Positions 26,895-35,706 of a stretch of DNA of 64,000 nt are shown piece by piece; position 1 is the first letter of the stretch; every line of letters starts with the position of its first letter. The stretch comes from an uncultured Oscillibacter sp. Lineage in GTDB: Bacteria > Bacillota > Clostridia > Oscillospirales > Oscillospiraceae. Where the stretch lies: contig CAJUTB010000008.1 of assembly GCA_910589315.1 (NCBI GenBank), positions 11,609 through 75,608 of the forward strand, in the 5' to 3' direction. Both the position numbers and the translations under genes were made by a program. The notes beneath the pieces are model-generated. The model ran no database searches and was not told where the DNA came from. It saw only the letters and a list, made by a program, of their open reading frames with translations.

Positions 26895-27569
26895 TTATGA
26901 GAATTTCGGTTTGCCTTTTGGGAGATCCTCCAAATATACAACGTGTTCTTTGTGATAGCGAAGAAAATCCTCTTTTGAAAAATCCGGCAGGCGCCCGTAT
27001 TGCTCCACAAGCAGTTTCAGCAAGGCGGCCGTTCTGGCCTGGGTGTTGAGGCTTTTTGCCGGGTTGAATTCGATGTCTGTAAAATACTGGTAGTCTGTAA
27101 TTGCCTGAATTTCATCCGCCGCAAGGGATTCTTTGACCGCGGCTAAATAGATGAAATCGTAAAATGCGGTTTGAGGGATGAGAGAAAAGTCTTCGCCTTG
27201 ATACCGAAACGCCGTCAAACCCCCGGAATTTTTTAACCGTTCGTCGCGTTTGGCGTCCTTCGGCGGAACGTCCAGCAAATCGGGATACGGCCCGCCGTTT
27301 TCAAAAACTTTCGCGCTTTGAAAAATGTTTTCCAGAGGAGTCTGCTGCAATTTAAGGTTGAATGCACTCAGCTTTCGGCCCAGAGGCTTGCTGCTCTTGG
27401 TGCTGATTTCCAGGGGCCTGGCGTCTGCATCCGCGTTTTGAATGGCCCGATGCAGGCTTTCAATGGATTTTCTCTTCTGAGAGGCCGCAAAGCCGGGAAA
27501 CCATTCAAAGGTATACCGTCTGCTGGTCACAGCTCCGTTTTGCGTATAAAACGCCGGTCGTTCCGCCAT
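26895..27569 (-). CDS. NADAR antitoxin-like protein (DarT1-associated type), no toxin nearby
   Basis: 224-aa protein with the order seen in DarT1-associated NADAR proteins (formerly DUF6977): MAERPAFYTQNG start, FEWFPGFAASQKRKSIESLH, LEISTKS-PLGRKLSAFNL, FQSAKVFENGGPYPDLLDV, KDERLKNSGGL, and YFTDIEFNPAKSLNTQARTAALL. The family reverses or counters ADP-ribosylation of DNA by DarT1 (known for the family). ATG 27569 is chosen because GGAGGGTTTTCC precedes it. No DarT-like gene is adjacent, so it is an orphan here. Assignment is from remembered sequence patterns. Confidence 0.75.
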   Translation of the reverse strand: MAERPAFYTQNGAVTSRRYTFEWFPGFAASQKRKSIESLHRAIQNADADARPLEISTKSSKPLGRKLSAFNLKLQQTPLENIFQSAKVFENGGPYPDLLDVPPKDAKRDERLKNSGGLTAFRYQGEDFSLIPQTAFYDFIYLAAVKESLAADEIQAITDYQYFTDIEFNPAKSLNTQARTAALLKLLVEQYGRLPDFSKEDFLRYHKEHVVYLEDLPKGKPKFS

Positions 27570-27696
27570 GGAAAACCCTCCTATAACTCTAAACAATGTT
27601 TCTGATTTTATCATGGATGGTTCCAGGCTTCAAGACGTTCTCAATGAAGTTGACTGCGGAAATCCAAAAGAGTAACAGAAAAATGCCGCTGCGCCC

Positions 27697-27725
27697 TTGA
27701 CAGAACCCTCAAAAGGTGCTACACT
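27697..27725 (+). promoter_or_regulatory. Promoter of the glycine T-box operon
   Basis: -35 TTGACA (27697-27702), 17-nt spacer, -10 TACACT (27720-27725), a few bases before the T-box leader. Confidence 0.85.
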
Positions 27726-27734
27726 CATTTATCA

Positions 27735-27956
27735 AATGCAAGGAAGGGGAGCAAATTCCCATCACCCGGTTTTAGAGAGAGGACGGCTGGTGCAAGTCCT
27801 TCCGGGCGGGAAGGGCGGCGCCCCGGAGCTGCGGGAAGGAAATGTCCCGCCGGTTTCCCCCGTTACCGGATCGAGTGTCCCCCCCTGGGGGGAAATTCAG
27901 GTGGAACCACGGACTTTTTTGAGTTCGCCCTGGGCTTCGGCTTGGGGCGTTTTTTC
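27735..27956 (+). ncRNA. Glycine T-box leader
   Basis: Features in order: stem I with the AGAGAGAGGAC...GTCC distal region (AG-bulge and GGCTGGTGCAA loop), and a specifier loop with two overlapping-phase GGC codons (27814-27819), which pair with anticodon GCC. The conserved T-box sequence TTCAGGTGGAACCACGG follows, whose TGGA (27902-27905) would pair with a UCCA tRNA end. Last is a GC-rich terminator, CGCCCTGGGC-TTCG-GCTTGGGGCG plus T6 (27926-27955). Uncharged tRNA-Gly would favour read-through into the unknown gene and glyS. The tRNA-Gly at 61806 has anticodon GCC and discriminator U, an exact match. Confidence 0.92.
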
Positions 27957-27978
27957 TTTACGGGGGAGGTGAGACGAT

Positions 27979-28362
27979 TTGACGGAACAGCGCCGGGAAC
28001 AGGCCGTCGAGGTTTTGAAAAACATTCTCCATGTCCTTCATGAAAAACGCTATGAGGATTTGCCCTCCTGTGTGGATGAAATGAAGTGGAACGACCCGGA
28101 GGAAATCCGGGAGTGCGTCCAGGGAACTTTGGAGATAAATGGTTTAGATACCTTTGACGAATACGGCGTTCCCTGTAATTTTCATCCGCAGTATGCGTAT
28201 CATCACGAGGCCACCTTCTATGAATACCGCGACGGCAGCGGTTTTGCCGTGGATTATGAGCTGACCTCCGGCGGAGAGCTGGCCGGTCTCTGCCTGCAAT
28301 TGAAATTCCTCTATCAGGACGGAACCCTGAAGCGTATTTTCGAGAACATTGACCCGCGATGA
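27979..28362 (+). CDS. Unknown protein, first gene of the T-box glyS operon
   Basis: 127-aa soluble protein starting with TTG (27979), eight bases after GGGGAGGTGA. It is acidic and forms an alpha-beta sandwich-like pattern, ending YELTSGGELAGLCLQLKFLYQDGTLKRI. It resembles small domains of unknown function such as DUF7668, but not firmly. It lies between the T-box terminator and glyS with a 30-base gap, so it must be induced by glycine starvation together with GlyRS. No catalytic motif seen. Confidence 0.7.
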   Translation: MTEQRREQAVEVLKNILHVLHEKRYEDLPSCVDEMKWNDPEEIRECVQGTLEINGLDTFDEYGVPCNFHPQYAYHHEATFYEYRDGSGFAVDYELTSGGELAGLCLQLKFLYQDGTLKRIFENIDPR

Positions 28363-28392
28363 TCCAAATATTTTGAATAAGGAGCGTTTATT

Positions 28393-29808
28393 ATGGACAA
28401 CAAGCAAAAGACGATGGAAAAAATTGTCGCCCTCTGCAAAAGCCGCGGCTTTGTGTTTCCCGGCAGCGAGATCTATGGCGGCCTTGCCAACAGCTGGGAC
28501 TACGGCCCCCTGGGCGTGGAGCTGAAGAACAACGTCAAGCGGGCCTGGTGGAAAAAGTTTGTGCAGGAAAATCCCTACAACGTGGGCCTGGACGCCGCGA
28601 TTTTGATGAATCCGCAAGTCTGGGTGGCCTCCGGCCATGTGTCCACCTTCAACGATCCCCTCATTGACTGCAAAGCCTGCAAAATGCGCCACCGCGCCGA
28701 CAAGCTGGTAGAGGGCTTTGTGAACGAAAACGGACTGGATGTGAATGTAGAAGCCATGACCCAGGAGGATCTGGTCGCGTTCATCCGGGAGAAAAACGTT
28801 CCCTGCCCCGGCTGCGGCAAGAATGAGTTTACCGATATCCGAAAGTTTAACCTGATGTTCAAAACCCATCAGGGCGTGACGGAGGACTCGGCGAACGAGG
28901 TGTACCTTCGTCCTGAGACGGCCCAGGGCATTTTCGTCAATTTCTCCGCCATTCAGCGGACCACCCGGCGGAAACTTCCCTTCGGCGTCTGCCAGGTGGG
29001 CAAGAGCTTCCGCAACGAAATCACGCCGGGCAACTTCATTTTCCGTATCCGGGAATTTGAACAGATGGAGCTGGAATTCTTCTGCAAGCCAGATACCGAT
29101 TTGGAATGGTTCCAGTATTGGCGCACCTACTGCCATGACTGGCTGATTGGCTTGCATGTGAAGGAGGAAAACCTCCGCCTGCGGGATCACGAGCCGGAGG
29201 AGCTGGCCTTCTACTCCAAGGCAACCACCGACTTTGAGTATCGGTTCCCCTTCGGCTGGGGAGAGCTTTGGGGCGTGGCGGACCGCACGGATTACGATCT
29301 GGGCCAGCACCAGAAGCACTCCGGCCAGGATCTGACCTATTTCGATCAGGAGAAGAACGAGCACTATATTCCCTACGTCATTGAGCCGTCCCTGGGCGCG
29401 GACCGGATGACCCTCGCGCTGCTGGTGGAAGCCTATGACGAGGAGGTAGTGGACGCGGCGAAAAATGATGTCCGCACCGTCATGCGGTTCCATCCGGCCA
29501 TCGCGCCCTTTAAGGCGGCGGTTCTGCCGCTGTCCAAGAAGCTGAGCGGGAAGGCAATGGAAATCCAGCAGGAGCTGTCGAAAGACTGGATGGTTGATTT
29601 TGATGAAACGGGTTCCATCGGCAAGCGTTACCGCCGGGAGGACGAAATCGGCACGCCGTACTGTGTGACGGTGGACTTTGACACCGTAGGCGACGCGGAA
29701 AAGGCCGGCGACGGCTGCGTTACCGTCCGGGACCGGGATACTATGGATCAGGTTCGGATTCCGATTGGAGAGCTGAAAGCCTATCTGACGGAAAAACTGG
29801 CCTATTAA
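28393..29808 (+). CDS. glyS: Glycyl-tRNA synthetase, class II homodimeric type
   Basis: 471-aa alpha2 GlyRS that charges tRNA-Gly. It opens with KIVALCKSRGFVFPGSEIYGG and LANSWDYGPLG. The class II core is visible in YLRPETAQGIFVNF, VGKSFRNEITP (motif 2) and EPSLGADRMTLALL (motif 3). A zinc-like cysteine set lies in CKACKMRHRAD and CPGCGKNEF. The C-terminal anticodon-binding domain begins around FHPAIAPFKAAVLPL. It is controlled by the T-box upstream. Confidence 0.97.
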   Translation: MDNKQKTMEKIVALCKSRGFVFPGSEIYGGLANSWDYGPLGVELKNNVKRAWWKKFVQENPYNVGLDAAILMNPQVWVASGHVSTFNDPLIDCKACKMRHRADKLVEGFVNENGLDVNVEAMTQEDLVAFIREKNVPCPGCGKNEFTDIRKFNLMFKTHQGVTEDSANEVYLRPETAQGIFVNFSAIQRTTRRKLPFGVCQVGKSFRNEITPGNFIFRIREFEQMELEFFCKPDTDLEWFQYWRTYCHDWLIGLHVKEENLRLRDHEPEELAFYSKATTDFEYRFPFGWGELWGVADRTDYDLGQHQKHSGQDLTYFDQEKNEHYIPYVIEPSLGADRMTLALLVEAYDEEVVDAAKNDVRTVMRFHPAIAPFKAAVLPLSKKLSGKAMEIQQELSKDWMVDFDETGSIGKRYRREDEIGTPYCVTVDFDTVGDAEKAGDGCVTVRDRDTMDQVRIPIGELKAYLTEKLAY

Positions 29809-29839
29809 ACACGCGAGTTTCCCCTGGAAAAGAGGCAGT

Positions 29840-31777
29840 ATGTTGAAAAGAAAAACGCTTTCCCGGACACTTGGCCCGGCGTGGCTGCGCTGGATATTGT
29901 TTGCCGCTGGGGCCGTGTGCATGGGGACGGCGGTTACGGTGGCGGTTCAGTGGGTGATCAGCGATACGCTGCCTGCCGTTTTCTGGTGGGCGGAGCATTA
30001 CCCCGGACCCTTTTGGATGACGGTGTTTCTCTATTCCGCGGCGGTCTTTACCGGCGGTGCGCTGACCGGACGCCTTTGGGCGTCCGGCGCAGCGGTGGGA
30101 GCGGTGGGGCTGATTTTGGCGTTGGTGGATTATTTTAAGAACGCCATTAACGGCACGCCCCTGACGCTGGAGGATTTTGGCCTTGCCGCCCAGGCCGGCG
30201 ACGTGGCGGGGCTGGCGGGCGATTTGACGCCGCCCCAGGATTTTTGGATGGCCGCGGCTGCGCTTGCTCTCTGCGTGGCGGTGTTATTTGTGACAACGCG
30301 CCTTACCCGCCTGGAAGGCCGGGTGCGGTTTTTGACCTTCGGCGTGTCTCTGGCGGCGGTGATCGGGCTTTGCTCGGTGCCTGGCACAGGCGCGGTGGCA
30401 AAGCGGCTGAACGTTGATTTTTACACCCGCATTGACGCGGCGAAAAACCACTATGAAAACGGTTTGACCCTCAGCTTATGGCGGGACCGGTTTCTTCAGG
30501 GCAAAACGGCCCCGGAGGGCTATTGCGAATCCTATATGCAGGCGGTTCTTGCGCGGATTGACGAACTGCTCGGGGAGGAGGAGCCTTTCCCGGAGACAAC
30601 GCCAAATGTGATTATGATTTTATCGGAGTCGTTTTTTGACTTGAACAATCTGCCGGATATCGCCTATGAGCGGGACCCGCTGGAAAACTTTCACGCGCTG
30701 GAAAAGGAAAGCGTCAGCGGAACGTTTCACAGTCATTATCTGGGCTATGGGACGGGTTATATTGAAATGTCGATGCTTTACGGCATCAATGGCCTGGACA
30801 TTCCGCCGGGAAGCAATATCTGTTTTATGGATAACGGCCTTTATGAACGCTTTGACGCGCTGCCGGAACAGTATACGAAATCGGGCCGGTACAGGGCGGA
30901 AATGCTGCACGCCTTTGATAACAGTCTCTATAACCGGACGGTCACATATCCGCTGCTGGGATTTGATCAGCTCCATTTTTCGGAGGATGTTCAGAATTTC
31001 GGCATGGAGTGGGAAGGGAATGTCTATGGCGGCTATTATCTGAGGGACCAGTATTTGTTCCAGGGAATGCTGGAGCGCATGGAGAAGATCAACGCGGAGG
31101 GCCAGCGGGCGTTTCTCTATGGAATCACGATGGAGAACCACCAGCCGTTTGATGCCAAAAAGTTTGGCTATGAGTGTCAGATTGGCGTGGAATGCGGCAA
31201 ATTGGACCGGGATAATATGTTCATTCTGAAAGTCATGCTGGAGGGCATTACGAGAGCGGATCAGGCTCTGGGCTGGCTGACGGATACGCTGCGGGAATCG
31301 GATGAACCGACGGTTGTGGTCTTTTTTGGCGACCACCGTCCGAATCTTTTCATGATAGATGGGGAAACGGTTTATACGAAACTGGGACTTTGCCCGGAGA
31401 ATGACACGCTGCATTGGACCGCGGAACAGATTAACGATTTGTATTCAACGGACTATTTGATTTGGGCGAATGACGCCGCGCTGCTGCAAGGCCAGGCGGG
31501 CACGAAGAAGGAAAGCAGCATTACGGCCATTGGGCCGCAGCTTTTGAAGCTGACCGGACAGCCGGTTTCCCGGTATTGGGGATTGCTGGAGAAGGTCAGC
31601 GAGGTCTGCTTGACGAATACGGAATTATATTTTGTGAATGGCGAAGGCGTTGCAAGCCGTTTGGCGCCGGAACAGGAGGAGCTGTTGCAGCTTCGGGACG
31701 CTGTGATTTATGACGCGCTGTATGGCAGACAGTATATTACGGCTGCGATGAACGAGCCTGCTGAAAAAGCGGCATGA
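29840..31777 (+). CDS. LTA-synthase-like membrane sulfatase
   Basis: 645-aa protein with five N-terminal membrane helices (about 12-210), then a sulfatase/alkaline-phosphatase-fold domain. Metal-binding and catalytic features: NVIMILSESFFDL near 255-267, the catalytic Thr in LGYGTGYIEMS, later MENHQPFD and VVFFGDHRPN with Asp-His ligands. The family transfers glycerol phosphate in lipoteichoic-acid synthesis or modifies envelope polymers. It lies 30 bases after glyS, perhaps co-transcribed; the terminator overlaps its stop. Confidence 0.88.
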   Translation: MLKRKTLSRTLGPAWLRWILFAAGAVCMGTAVTVAVQWVISDTLPAVFWWAEHYPGPFWMTVFLYSAAVFTGGALTGRLWASGAAVGAVGLILALVDYFKNAINGTPLTLEDFGLAAQAGDVAGLAGDLTPPQDFWMAAAALALCVAVLFVTTRLTRLEGRVRFLTFGVSLAAVIGLCSVPGTGAVAKRLNVDFYTRIDAAKNHYENGLTLSLWRDRFLQGKTAPEGYCESYMQAVLARIDELLGEEEPFPETTPNVIMILSESFFDLNNLPDIAYERDPLENFHALEKESVSGTFHSHYLGYGTGYIEMSMLYGINGLDIPPGSNICFMDNGLYERFDALPEQYTKSGRYRAEMLHAFDNSLYNRTVTYPLLGFDQLHFSEDVQNFGMEWEGNVYGGYYLRDQYLFQGMLERMEKINAEGQRAFLYGITMENHQPFDAKKFGYECQIGVECGKLDRDNMFILKVMLEGITRADQALGWLTDTLRESDEPTVVVFFGDHRPNLFMIDGETVYTKLGLCPENDTLHWTAEQINDLYSTDYLIWANDAALLQGQAGTKKESSITAIGPQLLKLTGQPVSRYWGLLEKVSEVCLTNTELYFVNGEGVASRLAPEQEELLQLRDAVIYDALYGRQYITAAMNEPAEKAA

Positions 31778-31800
31778 CAAACGTCATGCCGCTTTTGTCT
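31765..31800. terminator. Bidirectional terminator between the sulfatase and the DUF6881-like gene
   Basis: 14-bp stem AAAAGCGGCATGAC / GTCATGCCGCTTTT (31765-31796) with T-rich flanks on both sides. It overlaps the sulfatase stop codon. Confidence 0.9.
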
Positions 31801-31807
31801 GCTTTGT

Positions 31808-32122
31808 TCAGAAAAACATTCCCATGAACCCGTCAGGGCGTTCCTGGGTTTGATTCCATATGTCGTAAAAGAGGGAGGGGGAGATGGAACGGGCGGTAAA
31901 CTCGCCGGGCGCGCCCTGGCGTTCGATTTCCCGCAGGTCGGAGGGAAATGGAACGTCGGCCAAGGCATCGAAGTGGCCGCGTTCCGCGCCGTAGGAAAAA
32001 CTCAGGCCGTTTCGATAGAATTCCATTTTTCGGGTTTCCATCCGGTCTTCGTTCAATTCTGAATAGATCAGGTATGGCTCGTCCTCCATATCATGCTCCC
32101 ATTCTACCAAAACATATTGCAT
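31808..32122 (-). CDS. DUF6881-like small protein
   Basis: 104-aa protein beginning MQYVLVEWEHDMEDEPYLIY, the typical pattern of DUF6881-type small proteins found near contractile or toxin-immunity loci. The rest has ETRKMEFYRNGLSFSYG and a C-terminal helix with W. Function unknown. The ATG at 32122 follows AAGGAGCCGCCT; a longer in-frame reading enters repeat copy C and is rejected. Convergent with the sulfatase, and preceded by repeat C. Confidence 0.7.
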   Translation of the reverse strand: MQYVLVEWEHDMEDEPYLIYSELNEDRMETRKMEFYRNGLSFSYGAERGHFDALADVPFPSDLREIERQGAPGEFTARSISPSLFYDIWNQTQERPDGFMGMFF

Positions 32123-32182
32123 AGGCGGCTCCTTTTGTGGACTGCGTCCACAGGCTTTCTGTAGGGTCTCCCCGTTGGGGGA

Positions 32183-32518
32183 TGGGGGACGCGCCTTGCG
32201 GCGCGGGCGTGAAATTGCTATTTGCAATAGCTGGTCCAAATTTGAACCCCCCATTTTCTTTTCTCTCACGAGAGAAAAGAAAACGGGCCGTTCACGGTCC
32301 AAAAGAAAAGAGCGTTTTAAGAGCTTGGGGGAAAACTTTGGCTTGGTGGACCCTTAACGAGAAGTCCAAATCGACTTGCCTCTGCGTCTAACCCCGCTGC
32401 CGCTGCTGCGGTGTTTGGGGAAGGGTTTTGCACCTAATTCCGTGCAGCCACATGGCTGCTTGTAGGGGCGGGCCTCTGTGCCTGCCCGTTTCATTCTGCC
32501 ATGATTGCCAAAATATGC
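32183..32518 (+). repeat. Dispersed structured intergenic repeat, copy C
   Basis: Most complete copy. It contains the CGCGCC/GGCGCG and GCTATT/AATAGC dyads, the 13-bp stem at 32254-32266 / 32271-32283 with loop CACG, GGGCCGT/ACGGTCC, and the CCGCTGCCGCTGCTGCGG stretch. A GTAGGGGCGGGCCTCTGTGC segment near 32461-32490 completes it. It lies between aspS and the DUF6881-like gene (both minus), just after the aspS terminator. Confidence 0.88.
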
Positions 32519-32550
32519 AAGCTCTATGAAAAATGAACAGATTCTTTTGC

Positions 32551-32579
32551 AAAACGGGAGGGATTCTCCCTCCCGTTTT
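32551..32579 (-). terminator. Terminator of aspS
   Basis: 13-bp stem AAAACGGGAGGGA / TCCCTCCCGTTTT with a 3-nt loop, nine bases beyond the aspS stop. On the minus strand the stem ends in TTTT. Confidence 0.85.
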
Positions 32580-32587
32580 GTTAAAGC

Positions 32588-34360
32588 TCAGTCCGCGGGT
32601 TTTACCAGTGCAATATGCAGCTCGTCCAACTGCTTCTGTGTCACTTCACTGGGCGCGTCCATCATGACATCCTGTGCATTTTTATTCATCGGGAACGGAA
32701 TGATTTCCCGGATGGAGTCCTCGCCTGCCAGCAGCATTACCATGCGGTCAACACCCGGCGCAATGCCCGCGTGAGGCGGCGCACCATAGGTAAACGCATG
32801 ATACATCGCCGGGAATTTTGCCTTCACATCTTCCTCGCCCAAACGGACCATCTCAAACGCTTTGATCATAATCTCCGGGTCATGGTTCCGCACCGCGCCG
32901 GAGGAAAGCTCTACGCCGTTGCACACCAGGTCATATTGATCTGCCGTAATCGCCAGAGGATCGATTTCGCCCCGCTCCGCTTTCAGCAGTACATCCAGGC
33001 CGCCGGAGGGCATGGAGAACGGGTTATGGCAGAATTCCAGTTCGCCCGATTCTTCACCAATCTCATACATCGGGAAATCGACAATCCAGCAGAAGCTGTA
33101 TTGCTCCTTATCCATATGCCCCGGCGCCGCAGTACCGAATGTTTTGATTAAGACACCGGCCGTTTTTTGCGCCGCGCCCAGCTTGCCTGCGGAAAGAGCT
33201 ACGAAATCGTTCGGCTTCAGGTGGAGCTTTTCAATCACGGAATCTTTGACCGGCGCAACAAATTTCGCAATGCCGCCAACAACCTCGCCCTTTTCGTCCA
33301 GGCGGAACCAATACGCCTTATTGCCGGACACTACTTCCACATCGGCTAAGGTTTTGTCGATAAATTTCCGGGTCTCATGGAAATCAGAGACCACAACGGC
33401 CTTTACCACCTGATTCTCAAACGGTCCAAAACCGCACGCGCCAAGGGCGTCCGTCGCATCCTGGACCGTCAGGTCAATCCGCAAATCGGGCTTGTCCGTG
33501 CCATATTTTTCCATGGCCTCATTGAATGGAATCCGCTGGAACGGCGCGTCGCTGGCCCGGTTGTATTTTCCGTACTTGGCAAAAATCGGAGGAAGCACAT
33601 CTTCCAAAACGGCAAACACGTCCTCTTGAGAGGCAAACGCCATTTCCATGTCCAGCTGATAGAATTCACCCGGCGAGCGGTCCGCCCGCGCGTCCTCGTC
33701 CCGGAAGCAGGGCGCGATCTGGAAATAGCGGTCAAAACCGGAGGTCATGAGAAGCTGCTTGAACTGCTGTGGAGCTTGCGGCAGGGCGTAGAATTTGCCT
33801 GGGTGGTTCCGGGCCGGGACCAGGTAATCCCGCGCGCCCTCGGGAGAGGAGGCCGTCAGAATCGGTGTGGTAATTTCCAGGAAACCATGTTCCGTCATGG
33901 CGTTCCGCAGAGCGGCCACCACTTGACAGCGCAATACAATATTATCCTTTACCGCCGGATTTCTCAGGTCGAGATATCGGTATTTCAGACGCTGGGCCTC
34001 GTCTGCCTCGCGGCTGCGGTTGATCGGAAACGGCAGCTCATTGTGTCGGCACTGTCCCAGAACTTCTACCTTGGTGGGGACGATTTCAATTTCACCGGTG
34101 GGAATTTTATTGTTTTTGCTGTCCCGTTCCCGGACAACGCCTTCCACCGAAATCGTGGATTCCTTATGGATGGCCTCGAATTGGTTCACCAGGGCCTCGC
34201 TTTCCGCGACAACCTGAGTAGTGCCGTAGAAATCCCGCACAACAATAAATGCCAGCCCCGCGCTGACGGTTCGGATGTTCTCCATCCAGCCGCAGATTTT
34301 CACTTCCTTGCCTGCGTCGGGGAGCCGCAGTTCTCCACAGGTATGCGTTCGGTTTTGCAT
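32588..34360 (-). CDS. aspS: Aspartyl-tRNA synthetase
   Basis: 590-aa class II synthetase of the bacterial type with the large GAD insertion. N-terminal OB fold: VKICGWMENIRTVSAGLAFIVVRD. Class II motif 2: APCFRDEDARADRSPGEFYQ. Motif 3: PHAGIAPGVDRMVMLLAG. Bacterial AspRS can also charge tRNA-Asn in organisms lacking AsnRS or using GatCAB; this cannot be decided here. The ATG is preceded by GAAAGGCTGATTACT. Single gene with its own terminator. Confidence 0.97.
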   Translation of the reverse strand: MQNRTHTCGELRLPDAGKEVKICGWMENIRTVSAGLAFIVVRDFYGTTQVVAESEALVNQFEAIHKESTISVEGVVRERDSKNNKIPTGEIEIVPTKVEVLGQCRHNELPFPINRSREADEAQRLKYRYLDLRNPAVKDNIVLRCQVVAALRNAMTEHGFLEITTPILTASSPEGARDYLVPARNHPGKFYALPQAPQQFKQLLMTSGFDRYFQIAPCFRDEDARADRSPGEFYQLDMEMAFASQEDVFAVLEDVLPPIFAKYGKYNRASDAPFQRIPFNEAMEKYGTDKPDLRIDLTVQDATDALGACGFGPFENQVVKAVVVSDFHETRKFIDKTLADVEVVSGNKAYWFRLDEKGEVVGGIAKFVAPVKDSVIEKLHLKPNDFVALSAGKLGAAQKTAGVLIKTFGTAAPGHMDKEQYSFCWIVDFPMYEIGEESGELEFCHNPFSMPSGGLDVLLKAERGEIDPLAITADQYDLVCNGVELSSGAVRNHDPEIMIKAFEMVRLGEEDVKAKFPAMYHAFTYGAPPHAGIAPGVDRMVMLLAGEDSIREIIPFPMNKNAQDVMMDAPSEVTQKQLDELHIALVKPAD

Positions 34361-34408
34361 AGTAATCAGCCTTTCTTATGGTGTCGTTTGAAATACAAAC
34401 TCAGTTTT

Positions 34409-35554
34409 TCAAAAAGTGTTGCCCCAATAGGGGAGATTTCGGGTTTGGACAAAGGCATCCTGGAACGGCAGAGAGTCCCAGATTTCCGCGTATTGAATTT
34501 CCGGCAGGTCCGGCAGCGTTTCCGGTTCCAGCGCGGCTTTCACCTGTTCATAAAGCGCGGTGCAGGATGCGGTCCAAGCCTGTCCTTCGGCGGTAAGGCC
34601 GTGATAGCCGTCATAGTATACCGCATCCCCGTCAGAAAAAGCAAGTCCCAATTCCTGCGCCAAGGCTTCCGCCTGCACCATCTGGGCGACTTCTTCCAGG
34701 GCGATATCACCTTCCCAGCCGGTCAGGACCATGCTGGCAAAATGACTGTGGTTGTAATAGGAAAAGGCGGATACAAGGGAAGGCATGAATTGTCCGGCGG
34801 TGATTTCCTGTCCGCCAACCCACATCAGAACGGTGTCCGGCGCAATGCCTAGGAGTTCCTGGCACAGTTCCAGGGGTTGAAGCTGCAAGGTAAGTCTTTG
34901 GGCCGGGTCAATCAGCCGCGCCAGCATGGCCGCCGCGGCGCACCTGGACAGAGGGCCTCCGGCGTGGAGGCTTCCATAGGCGTCCTTGCCGCTGAGAATT
35001 CCGGCCCGGTAAAATTGGATGATATTCGGCTCCATACAGTCCGGCACGGCGTTTATGTCGTTGATCTCCGGCAGAACCGTTTCTGTGTCTTCGAGAACAA
35101 TTGATAAGATTTCAAAAAATTCATGCCGGTAGCAGTTGGTAGAGGGATAGTCACACATACTCTCATAAACCTGATTTTCCGCCAAGGCGGGAATTTGCTC
35201 CCGCAGATATGCGTCGTAAGGTTTCCACCAGTCCGCGCCGGTTTGGGAATGTTCCTGAAAAGTGTCCAGGGTTCCGGTGCGGAGCAGGGTGTGGAGGCGG
35301 GCGGAGAGGGCGACGGTCTGTGCACGACTCAAGCCCACCTCGGGCATAAAGTGTTTCGCATCGACCCCGGTCATGAGGCCGGTTTCACAGCATAGGCCCG
35401 CCGCAGTTTCGCAAATGGTCCCGGTGATGTCGGTGAAGGCGGGGGCGTCCTGGATTTTCGGCAGAAGCCATTCGCCGTTTTCCGCCGCGAAGGCGGAGGA
35501 GGGGAGGATCAGCATGGCCGTCAGCAGAACGCTGAAAATTCGTTTTTTCCACAT
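34409..35554 (-). CDS. Secreted protein with SLH-like domains
   Basis: 381-aa exported protein: signal peptide (FSVLLTAMLILPSSAFA), then two degenerate S-layer homology motifs: FTDITGTICETAAGLCCETGLMTGV and the later FYRAGILSGKDAYGSLHAGGPLSRCAAAAMLARL. SLH domains anchor proteins to pyruvylated wall polymer. The C-terminal half is helical and unassigned. The ATG follows GAGGGATGTTTT. Its neighbours (aspS, a membrane protein, hisS) give no functional hint. Confidence 0.8.
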   Translation of the reverse strand: MWKKRIFSVLLTAMLILPSSAFAAENGEWLLPKIQDAPAFTDITGTICETAAGLCCETGLMTGVDAKHFMPEVGLSRAQTVALSARLHTLLRTGTLDTFQEHSQTGADWWKPYDAYLREQIPALAENQVYESMCDYPSTNCYRHEFFEILSIVLEDTETVLPEINDINAVPDCMEPNIIQFYRAGILSGKDAYGSLHAGGPLSRCAAAAMLARLIDPAQRLTLQLQPLELCQELLGIAPDTVLMWVGGQEITAGQFMPSLVSAFSYYNHSHFASMVLTGWEGDIALEEVAQMVQAEALAQELGLAFSDGDAVYYDGYHGLTAEGQAWTASCTALYEQVKAALEPETLPDLPEIQYAEIWDSLPFQDAFVQTRNLPYWGNTF

Positions 35555-35706
35555 AAAACATCCCTCAAATCCAATACAAATAGTAAATATTATTCGTTTT
35601 TTAACAAAATGGATTTACCTTTTGAGAAAATTCCCATAACCCTGTGCCCAATGCGTCAATATCAAAGTTTACTTGTGCTGAAACGCAGATTCCTCATTGG
35701 AAGAAG

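Noticed and set aside
27697..27972. 91-codon open frame over the T-box
   Set aside because: It overlaps structured leader RNA and the promoter.
28144..29922. 592-codon open frame antisense to glyS
   Set aside because: Antisense shadow of GlyRS; low-complexity composition and no ribosome binding site.
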